Assembly (NCBI GenBank): GCA_937923405.1 | Contig: CALDUY010000018.1 | Location: 1-64,000, forward strand | DNA: 64,000 nt | Reading direction: 5' to 3' | Source: an uncultured Gemmataceae bacterium | Lineage (GTDB): Bacteria; Planctomycetota; Planctomycetia; Gemmatales; Gemmataceae | Shown here: piece by piece, positions 7,299 through 13,962 of the stretch | Layout of the letters: each line of letters opens with the position of its first letter | Numbering within the stretch: the stretch's first letter is position 1 | Made by a program: the position numbers and the translations under genes | Notes under the pieces: model-generated | What the model was told of the DNA's origin: nothing | The model's database searches: none | The model's input: only the letters and a program-made list of their open reading frames with translations

Positions 7299-9998
7299 AT
7301 GCACGCGCCCGAACCGTCGCACGATCCCCAGCGCACTATCGATCCCGTCGCTGAGCCGTCGCCACAGCCTGATACCGTCGATGTCTCCCAGCCCGACCAA
7401 CGCACCGACGAAGGCCGCACCAGACCGTATCTGCCCACGCCGAGCGACGTGAGCAGCTTAGGTTCAAACTTCCCCATCCCGCCGATCGATCTGGACCGCA
7501 CCGGGCCGTATGTGCTGAAACAGTCTGAAGAAGCACCGACCATCCCCGGCTACGTCGTTCACGACCAACTCGCCAAAGGCGGCATGGGGCGGGTCTATGC
7601 CGGCTACGACCTGACGCTCGACCGCGAAGTGGCGATCAAGACCCTGCTGCCGGGGGCCGACGCCGAGCGGTTCATCACCGAGGCGAAGATCACGGCCCGC
7701 TTGCCGCACCCAGCCATTCCGCCGGTGCATGCGTTGGGCACGCTCGTCGATGGCACGCCCTGGCTGGCGATGAAGCTGATCCACGGCCAGACGCTGGCGG
7801 CGTTACTGAAGAGCCGCAACCGCGATCCGAGCCGCGACCGCGAGGGAGCAGAGTCCGAAGCCGCTTCTTTGCCGGCGCGGCTCAGAGCTAATGATCTTCC
7901 CCGGTTCATCCAGATTTTCGAGCAGATCTGCCAGGCCGTCGGCTTCGCGCACAGTCGCGGCATCCTGCACCGCGACCTGAAGCCGCTCAATGTGATGGTT
8001 GGGGAGTTCGGCGAAGTGCAGGTCATGGACTGGGGCTTGGCGAAGGATACGAGCCGCGACCGCCAGGGAGCGGCAGTACCCTCACTTCACCCCTCTCCCG
8101 CAGGGAGAGGGGAAGGGGGTGAGAGTGCCGAGCACACCGCCGCCGGGACGATCCTGGGCACGCCGGGCTACATGGCCCCGGAGCAGGCGCGGGGCGAAGT
8201 CGTCGATCAGCGTGCCGACGTGTTCGCGCTGGGTTCGATCCTGGCGGCCATCCTGACCGGCAAGCCGGCGTTTGTTGGCACATCCAAGTTGGAGACGATT
8301 CAAAAATCTGCGAGTGCGGACTTGACCGACGTGCTGACGCGGCTGGATCGCTGCGGGGCGGATGCCGAGTTGGTCGCTTTGTGCAAGCGTTGTCTGGCGG
8401 CGAAGGCTGAAGATCGGCCGGAGAATGGTCAGACGGTGGCGGCGGAGGTGGCGGCTTACCGGGCATCGGTGGAGGCACGGTTGCGGCAGGCGGAGACGGA
8501 GCAGGCCAAAGCCGAGATGCGGGCGGTGGAGCAAGCCAAGCGTCGGCGGCAGTTCGTTTGGGCTGCCGGCATTGTACTGTTGACGCTGACCGTGGGCCTC
8601 GCTGCCAGCCTGTGGCAGATGAACCGAGCCATCAACGCCGAGCAGCAGGCAAACCGAAATGCCGAGGAAGCTGAGAAGCGGCTGGGGCAGACGCAACGAG
8701 GCAACCAGATTCTTCTCGCGGTCTTTCGCGACCTGGACATCCGGGACGTGAAACAGGGGAAGGAGCCGCTGGAGGCGGTGCTGGCCACCAGGCTGGTGCA
8801 GGCGGCGCGAGAAGTGGAAGGGGAGGCGGTCGGAGATGCCCTGGCCGTGGCGACACTGCAGACCCAGCTGGGCCGGACGTTGATAGTCCTCGGCCACGCT
8901 CGGGAAGCAGTTCCCTTGTTGGAGAAGGCGTGGGACACGCGGGTGGCACGTGGCGGGGAGGACCACCCCGAGACGCTCCAGACCCTGAATGTCCTCGCCG
9001 CCGCCTACCGTGTGTCCGGGCGGCTTGACAAGGCCTTGCCCCTGCTGGAGGAGTCCTTGCGGCGGCACCAGGAGGCACTGGGTCCGGAACACCGCGACAC
9101 GCTCGCGGGCCTGCACAACCTCGCCGTGGGCTATCGGGACGCCGGCAAGCTGGACCTGGCCCTGCCGCTGCACGAGGAATCGCTGCGGCGGAGCAGGGCG
9201 AAGCTGGGATACGACCACCCCGACGCCCTCGCTCATCTGAACGAACTGGCCATTACCCTGGACCAAGCCGGGCAGTCGGCCAGGGCGCTGTCCTTGAAAG
9301 AGGAGGTGTTACAGCTGCGCCGGGACAAGTTAGGTCCCGACCACCCCGACACGCTCAGCAGCATGAACAACCTCGCCGCGACCTATGATGATCTCAGGGA
9401 GTTCAGTAAATCCCTACCCCTCTATGAGGAAGCGCTGGAGAAAAGTCGGGCGAAGCTCGGGGAGGACCACCCCAACACGCTCAAGACCCTGGGCAACCTT
9501 GCTGTGGCCTTTTGTGACGCCGGGCAGTCCGACCGCGCCGTACCGCTCTACGCCGAGTACTTCCAGCACCTCCGCAAGCGAGCCAAGCCGGGCGACGCCG
9601 TCCTCGCTGGGCGGCTGACTGCGGCAGCGGAAAAGCTTCTTAGCTGCGGCCGCCCTCAGGAAGCGGAGACCTACCTCCGCGAGTGCCTGGACATCCGTGA
9701 GAAGCCCCATCCCGACCACTGGACCACGTTCCACGTCCAGGCGCTGCTCGGGGCCGCCTTGCTGAGTCAAAAGAAGTACGCTGACGCCGAGCCGTTGCTG
9801 ATCAAGGGATACGAGGGGATGAAGGCTCGTGAGCAGACGATCCCGCCGGCAGGCAAGAAGTACATCCCCAAAGCCCTCGACCGGCTGATCGAGTTGTACA
9901 CCGCGACCGACAAGCCCGACGAAGTAGAGAAGTACCAGGAACTGCGGGCGAAGTACCAAGCGGCGAAGGAAGCCAAGAAGGAGCAGAAGGAAAAATAG
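7299..9998 (+). CDS. Transmembrane Ser/Thr kinase with kinesin-light-chain-type TPRs; repeat-derived inserts
   Basis: An 899-residue PknB-type kinase. The kinase domain spans about residues 80-385: LAKGGMGRVYAG, AIKTLLP, HRDLKPLNVMVGE (around residue 224), an MDWGLAK metal site with DWG instead of DFG, and GTPGYMAPEQARG. One membrane helix lies at about 420-443 (GIVLLTLTVGLAASLWQM). From about 520 to 830 come TPRs of 42-residue spacing with the recurring motif LGxDHPDTLxxxxNLA. Two stretches, about residues 176-195 and 251-278, are encoded by dispersed palindromic repeats and lie in kinase loops, the second in the activation segment. A weak purine-rich stretch precedes the ATG. The family A palindrome at 10025 probably ends its transcript. 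Confidence 0.92.
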   Translation: MHAPEPSHDPQRTIDPVAEPSPQPDTVDVSQPDQRTDEGRTRPYLPTPSDVSSLGSNFPIPPIDLDRTGPYVLKQSEEAPTIPGYVVHDQLAKGGMGRVYAGYDLTLDREVAIKTLLPGADAERFITEAKITARLPHPAIPPVHALGTLVDGTPWLAMKLIHGQTLAALLKSRNRDPSRDREGAESEAASLPARLRANDLPRFIQIFEQICQAVGFAHSRGILHRDLKPLNVMVGEFGEVQVMDWGLAKDTSRDRQGAAVPSLHPSPAGRGEGGESAEHTAAGTILGTPGYMAPEQARGEVVDQRADVFALGSILAAILTGKPAFVGTSKLETIQKSASADLTDVLTRLDRCGADAELVALCKRCLAAKAEDRPENGQTVAAEVAAYRASVEARLRQAETEQAKAEMRAVEQAKRRRQFVWAAGIVLLTLTVGLAASLWQMNRAINAEQQANRNAEEAEKRLGQTQRGNQILLAVFRDLDIRDVKQGKEPLEAVLATRLVQAAREVEGEAVGDALAVATLQTQLGRTLIVLGHAREAVPLLEKAWDTRVARGGEDHPETLQTLNVLAAAYRVSGRLDKALPLLEESLRRHQEALGPEHRDTLAGLHNLAVGYRDAGKLDLALPLHEESLRRSRAKLGYDHPDALAHLNELAITLDQAGQSARALSLKEEVLQLRRDKLGPDHPDTLSSMNNLAATYDDLREFSKSLPLYEEALEKSRAKLGEDHPNTLKTLGNLAVAFCDAGQSDRAVPLYAEYFQHLRKRAKPGDAVLAGRLTAAAEKLLSCGRPQEAETYLRECLDIREKPHPDHWTTFHVQALLGAALLSQKKYADAEPLLIKGYEGMKAREQTIPPAGKKYIPKALDRLIELYTATDKPDEVEKYQELRAKYQAAKEAKKEQKEK
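7824..7885. repeat. In-frame repeat insert (family C) in kinase gene
   Basis: The segment begins with GAGCCGCG (7829-7836) and ends with the inverse CGCGGCTC (7876-7883). It encodes SRDREGAESEAASLPARL in frame between kinase helices D and E. A second copy of the left half lies at 8048-8075 (TSRDRQGAA). Confidence 0.6.
8048..8125. repeat. In-frame repeat insert (families C and D) in the kinase activation segment
   Basis: A family C half (GAGCCGCGACCGCCAGGGAG) is followed directly by the perfect hairpin CCCCTCTCCC (8090-8099), loop GCA, GGGAGAGGGG (8103-8112), with outer CTCAC/GTGAG arms. The frame is kept and the insert is translated between the DWG and APE motifs of the kinase. Confidence 0.65.
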
Positions 9999-10024
9999 GA
10001 CACGGATTCACATGGATCGAAGTG

Positions 10025-10057
10025 GACTCTGAGCAGAGGACGTCCGTCCTCCGTGCT
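10025..10057. repeat. Family A palindrome between convergent genes; possible bidirectional terminator
   Basis: GAGGACG-TC-CGTCCTC forms a 7-bp perfect stem, flanked by CTCTGAGCA and CGTGCTT. It lies between the convergent ends of the kinase gene (9998) and the YiiX-like gene (10066), so it could end both transcripts. There is no clear T-run. Confidence 0.6.
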
Positions 10058-10065
10058 TGTCGCCT

Positions 10066-10887
10066 TCATCGAGTTGGAGTCATTGAACGGCTGTGCAAGC
10101 GATGCACCCGTCGCGGAGGGACAGGACTGGTACCGTAGGGCGTGCTGGTCCACTGAGCGGGAGGATACCAGCCGTCGCTCAAGTTCAGATGGGCGTTCAA
10201 CCAAGGGTCCGGCGAGGCGTCGTAGAACAGATCGCGCGGATAGGTCGCCGAGGGACGGGCAGTTTTGGCATCCAATAGACAGGCGGCCACCAGCGCTTCA
10301 ACGACTAGTTCAGCACAGAACCACCGTTCGCGATCGCCGCGCACCTCGCCGCGGTATTCCGTCCAGCAGTAGCCGCGACTACGGAACGGAGTGAGCTGCC
10401 CCAGCACGCGCATCGTCGCGAATTTCTTGCCCACCTGAGCCAGGCAGAAGGCGGTCAACCGAGCCGACTGATCCGGCGTCAGCGGCGTCTTGCGACGACG
10501 GATCCACACGCGCTCGGTACGCTCGTAGGCATACAGATGTTCCATTACCTCCCAGCCGGAAACGTAGACCTTATTGAACGGCCCCGCTTCGAGAATAGCT
10601 AATGTGCCGTCGGGCCGAGCGAAGACGATGCCGGAATGGTGGGGGTCGGCGGCTCCGGCCAGATGATGGCCGAACCGCATGATGCAACTCTCGGTGACGG
10701 CGAAAAAGAGATCGCCCGGTTGTGGCACATAGGGCTGAGCAGGCAGGCGGAGATAGTGATCGATAACATAGGCGGGCTGGTAAAGATAGGAAGGCGGCAT
10801 ATTCCCCAGCGACAGGGCTGCTAGCACGATCAACCCGAGGCGGCACGGCGCGGAACGGCTGTATGGAACAACTCGTGCCGGATACAT
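10066..10887 (-). CDS. YiiX/YebB-like permuted NlpC/P60 papain-like hydrolase
   Basis: A 273-residue exported or membrane-attached protein with a hydrophobic N-terminus (GLIVLAALSLG). It matches the circularly permuted NlpC/P60 family (YiiX, PF05708): PQPGDLFFAV opens the domain, the likely catalytic His is in DPHHSGIVFA, and the likely catalytic Cys is in WFCAELVVEAL near the C-terminus. EAGPFNKVYVSGWEVMEHL is also typical. Members hydrolyse amide bonds in peptides or lipids; the substrate here is unknown. The ATG at 10887 is chosen because a hydrophobic signal follows and GGGAGG lies upstream; upstream codons to 11166 look non-coding. The gene is divergent from the ECF sigma gene. Confidence 0.82.
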   Translation of the reverse strand: MYPARVVPYSRSAPCRLGLIVLAALSLGNMPPSYLYQPAYVIDHYLRLPAQPYVPQPGDLFFAVTESCIMRFGHHLAGAADPHHSGIVFARPDGTLAILEAGPFNKVYVSGWEVMEHLYAYERTERVWIRRRKTPLTPDQSARLTAFCLAQVGKKFATMRVLGQLTPFRSRGYCWTEYRGEVRGDRERWFCAELVVEALVAACLLDAKTARPSATYPRDLFYDASPDPWLNAHLNLSDGWYPPAQWTSTPYGTSPVPPRRVHRLHSRSMTPTR

Positions 10888-11061
10888 GGGATCCCTCGTC
10901 CTCCCAGCTTGACTCGAAGTATAATCGGCGAAAGGGGCGGCGAGCATCAGAAGAGGTACGACTGTTAGAAGAGAATCGGTCGATCGTCCCAGTAGAGTAG
11001 ACCGGCTCGGTCGATTTTCTCTGACGAGATGGCCGGTTGGCGCGGTAGAATTTGGGAAGCG

Positions 11062-11652
11062 ATGAGCGCGACCCCGCCGATGGCTGACGGGCCTCGTCTG
11101 ACGGCATTGACTTCCGCCGTCGCGACGACGGGCCAGGGAAGAACCGACTTCGACCAGGTGTACCACCGGTACAGTCGAGAAGTCTGGGCGCTAGCCTATG
11201 CGCGCTGGATGAACGCCGACACCGCTTTGGACATTATGCAGGAAGCGTTTCTACGACTGTGGAAGAAGTGGGAGGAAGGCGAAACAATAGTCAATCCGCG
11301 TGCCTGGCTGCTGCGAGTGGCACGCAACCTGGCCGAAGATTATGCTAAAAGTGCCTTTCGTCGCAATGGCACTCAATCGCCGCAGGCCATGAACGCCGTC
11401 ATGGCTCGCTCGGAAGGACCGTTAGATCTGTTGGAGCGAGAAGAAACCTTCGGGCAACTACGCAGAATACTTCAACAAATGCCCCAGGCCGATCGAGAGA
11501 TTCTGACCTTGCGATACGCGCTAGATTATGAAACGGGAGACATTGCCGCCTTGCTGGGCATCAATGCGACGGCGGTACACATGCGACTGAGCCGGGCTCG
11601 GCAACGCCTGGCAGAACGACTGAAAGCTCAGGGGATCGAAGACAGCCCCTGA
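11062..11652 (+). CDS. ECF-family RNA polymerase sigma factor
   Basis: About 196 residues, the usual size for an ECF sigma-70 factor. Region 2 is seen in FDQVYHRYSREVWALAY through MQEAFLRLWKKW and NPRAWLLRVARNLAEDY. Region 4 is MPQADREILTLRY, then the helix-turn-helix around IAALLGINATAVHMRLSRAR. It should direct RNA polymerase to a small regulon. The next gene, 74 bp away, encodes a one-TM protein that could be its membrane anti-sigma partner. Starts at 11029 or 11080 are also in frame; 11062 is favoured by GGGA a few bases upstream. Confidence 0.9.
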   Translation: MSATPPMADGPRLTALTSAVATTGQGRTDFDQVYHRYSREVWALAYARWMNADTALDIMQEAFLRLWKKWEEGETIVNPRAWLLRVARNLAEDYAKSAFRRNGTQSPQAMNAVMARSEGPLDLLEREETFGQLRRILQQMPQADREILTLRYALDYETGDIAALLGINATAVHMRLSRARQRLAERLKAQGIEDSP

Positions 11653-11725
11653 ACCGACTAGGCGGAGGAGCTTGTTGGACTGAGTGCCGTCGGTCCTGTC
11701 CGCACCCCGCCTGATGAGAAGAACC

Positions 11726-12142
11726 ATGACTCGCACACCTCAACCCAACCCACAGCCGAGCGACGACATCGACGCTTTGTTGCGTGCCTATTTTCAGGCT
11801 GAACTGCCCAAGCCCTGGCCAGCTTTTCGTCCACCTGTTTCATCGGCTCGAGTTCTGCCCTTTCGCAGCTCACAGCGACAACCGGTCTGGGCGCGACGCA
11901 CTGTCTTGGTCGCCGCCGCCCTATTGTTGCTGGCCGCCGGTCTGCTGATTCCTCGCCGCACGGCAACACATTCGGAGCGACCTGGTGGCGCGGTGCCGAT
12001 TCTCGGGGCTCCGTCGGCTAGTCCTCGTTCGGTGCCGGCTGGCCCGCCTGCCGCTGACGAGCCGGACAAGCTGCACCCCCAACCGCCGCGCTCCGACCCC
12101 AAGAATCAGACCGGCATCCGTCTGGAACTCGATCGGCAGTGA
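11726..12142 (+). CDS. Single-pass membrane protein, possible anti-sigma partner
   Basis: A 138-residue protein: a cytoplasmic region of about 55 residues containing DDIDALLRAYFQAELPKPWP, one membrane helix (TVLVAAALLLLAAGLLI), and an external Pro/Ser-rich tail ending in GIRLELDRQ. There is no zinc-binding HxxxCxxC motif, so it is not a classical ZAS anti-sigma factor. Position directly after the ECF gene and topology suggest that role, by inference only. The ATG at 11726 is preceded by GAGAAG; an ATG four codons earlier is also possible. Confidence 0.72.
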   Translation: MTRTPQPNPQPSDDIDALLRAYFQAELPKPWPAFRPPVSSARVLPFRSSQRQPVWARRTVLVAAALLLLAAGLLIPRRTATHSERPGGAVPILGAPSASPRSVPAGPPAADEPDKLHPQPPRSDPKNQTGIRLELDRQ

Positions 12143-12173
12143 GCGGCTCAGTTGTGCCGCAAGAGCAGGCGGC

Positions 12174-12806
12174 TTAGTCGTGCTGCAAGAGCAGATCGAG
12201 CAACCAGCAGCCGTGCAAGTGTGGTTGCTCGCTTCGACAATGGGTCAACAGTCGCTCGTCGGTGCAGCCGGCTTCCTCTAAGGCATCACCTAGGATCGGC
12301 AGCCGTTCGTAGTCGCGCGTTTCATAGATGGCCTGGGCGAGTTGGACGACACAGCCGCCATACCAGGTGCGCCAGCTTGGCTCGATGGCCCAAGTCTGAG
12401 TGGGATCGGCGACTAGTTCGCGGAGGATGCGCTCCAGACGTAACTCGGCAGGTCGGTAATCGCCACGGTAGTTGAGACCGGTCATCAGGCCGATCACCCA
12501 GGCCAGGCTGCGACGCAGCATCGTCTGATGATCCTCCTCGGGTGCCCAGCAGACGGGCCAACCGCCGTGCGACGGCTGGAAGCGCGCTCCGAAACGCGCT
12601 GAAGCCAACTGTAGCGCGGTGGCCTGTCTGTCGGCGAAGCGTTCGGCAATGCGGAGGGCGTCGGCGGAGCCGCTGGTCAGATAAGGAAAGGCCTCACGTA
12701 CCGCCGCGCAGGCAATCAACCTCGCCTTGCGTGCGGACAGCTTGCCGTCGAGCAGTTGCAACAGAGAATGCAGCGAGGCCGAAGCCCAGGAGGCATCGTC
12801 GTTCAC
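12174..12806 (-). CDS. Planctomycete conserved hypothetical protein, coupled to upstream gene
   Basis: A 210-residue protein with no known domain. The C-terminal part (QAIYETRDYERLPILGDALE, then EAGCTDERLLTHCR and HGCWLLDLLL) recalls a short module frequent in planctomycete proteins, often in large paralogous sets; its function is unknown. The start is placed at a GTG (12806-12804) whose last two bases plus the next form the TGA stop of the upstream gene, a GTGA overlap with GGA upstream, which implies translational coupling. Longer ATG starts would overlap the neighbour by 85 bp or more. The 3' end is convergent with the anti-sigma-like gene, 31 bp apart. Confidence 0.75.
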   Translation of the reverse strand: MNDDASWASASLHSLLQLLDGKLSARKARLIACAAVREAFPYLTSGSADALRIAERFADRQATALQLASARFGARFQPSHGGWPVCWAPEEDHQTMLRRSLAWVIGLMTGLNYRGDYRPAELRLERILRELVADPTQTWAIEPSWRTWYGGCVVQLAQAIYETRDYERLPILGDALEEAGCTDERLLTHCRSEQPHLHGCWLLDLLLQHD

Positions 12807-13519
12807 GGTCCATCCGCAGGAATGTTGGCCGGCTGGACTGGGGGAGTCAGCTCGGCTGGCTGGGGGCGATGACTCGGCTTGCGCAGCCAACTGGGAACAC
12901 CTTCCCAGGCCACATAGGTCAGCAGTAACAGGATAGTATAGGTGGCCAGCGTGGCTCGATACGACGGCGAAGTAAACTTCAGGGCGGAGCCGGCAAACTT
13001 GTTGAAGCGGATCCGCAGCCCCATCAAATTGACCGTATAGATTTCATCAAGAATTAGATGCGACAAGAAGCCGAGCATCATGCCACCGGCCAAGTAGAGT
13101 TTCAAATACACGTCGCGGGACGGGTAGGCCAGATAGACGAGCAGCCCGGTGATGAAGATCGCCGGGATCGAATGGAACATGCCCCGATGCACCGTCCAGC
13201 GGCGGAAGTAGTTGGCCACGACATAACGGATGAAAAAGTACACGCCAGTCATGAACACCAGGGTTTGCTCCAGAGTAAAGCCGTTCTCGCGCAAGGGCGG
13301 ATAGACCAAGAAAGCGCTGGCGGCGGCCAACGCACAGAACATCTCACGGACGGGAATGCCGGAGTCGCTGTCCAAGTCGGGCATCATGCCGCCGATCATC
13401 GTGACGCCCGCGCCGACGGTGCAGGCCCCCCAGTCGAATTCATGCCGCATCAGTGCCAGCGCGCCGTAGGCCACGCCCAACGGCGCGGAGAAAGACAGGT
13501 GTCCGCGAAAGCTGGCCAT
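12803..13519 (-). CDS. YdjM-like membrane-bound metal-dependent hydrolase
   Basis: A 238-residue integral membrane protein with about five hydrophobic helices. It has the conserved polar signatures of the YdjM/DUF457 family: an N-terminal HLSFS, PDLDSDSG, TVHRGMFHS and SHLILDE, which together would hold a metal. The family is named a metal-dependent hydrolase, but substrates are not established; in E. coli YdjM is LexA-controlled. The ATG at 13519 has GGGAGGAACC in front, an excellent ribosome site; the upstream open frame to 13618 is dismissed. The last bases overlap the following GTG start. Confidence 0.85.
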   Translation of the reverse strand: MASFRGHLSFSAPLGVAYGALALMRHEFDWGACTVGAGVTMIGGMMPDLDSDSGIPVREMFCALAAASAFLVYPPLRENGFTLEQTLVFMTGVYFFIRYVVANYFRRWTVHRGMFHSIPAIFITGLLVYLAYPSRDVYLKLYLAGGMMLGFLSHLILDEIYTVNLMGLRIRFNKFAGSALKFTSPSYRATLATYTILLLLTYVAWEGVPSWLRKPSHRPQPAELTPPVQPANIPADGP

Positions 13520-13962
13520 CGGTTCCTCCCGTAAAAGCTCATACCCGCCACGTTCGACGCGCGACAGCCGCGCCTCCTTGCTGGCAGCTATTGTTCTGAC
13601 TTCGTCGTCTGGGCACAAGCCCGGCTAAGCAACCCCAACAGACGGATTTATCCCTAAGATTGATTCGCTCGTCACAAGTGAAGCTTTTTAGCCTCAAGCG
13701 CTACCCCTGTTTATCCTTGCATCCTATCTTGCCAACCTATAAGACAAAGAGAATGGAATAGCCCCAGACCTCCTGGGTGGCTTCCGCAGGGCCACGGCAT
13801 GGAGAGACTGCTTGCACCCCATCTATCCCAGCATGTCCCCCGATCCGGACGAGAAGTCTGGTAGGATCGAGGTTTCCTGTGTGCAAGGAGGCTTACTGGC
13901 GCTCTCCGCAGTGGCTCAAGCGGAGTGACGAGGCACCATCCTTACACAAGAGACAACCTACG
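13520..13962. other. Divergent intergenic region upstream of the Pfa-like operon
   Basis: A 443-bp gap between the divergent YdjM-like and synthase genes. The open frame continues upstream of the chosen synthase start to 13777, but its Arg/Pro/Cys-rich translation does not look like protein. A possible promoter is listed separately. No repeat or RNA gene was recognised. Confidence 0.5.
13717..13743 (+). promoter_or_regulatory. Possible sigma-70 promoter for the Pfa-like operon
   Basis: TTGCAT (13717-13722) is followed after 15 bp by TATAAG (13738-13743), in an AT-richer stretch about 220 bp before the synthase start. The spacing is shorter than the ideal 17 bp, so this is a weak call. Confidence 0.25.

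Noticed and set aside
8082..9266. Minus-strand open frame of 394 codons opposite the TPR kinase
   Set aside because: It mirrors the TPR region and encodes Gln/Arg/Leu-rich sequence with no domain.
13777..13962. Earlier start for the first synthase gene
   Set aside because: The extra 62 residues are Arg/Pro/Cys-rich and not protein-like, and the chosen ATG leads straight into the NMO-like domain.
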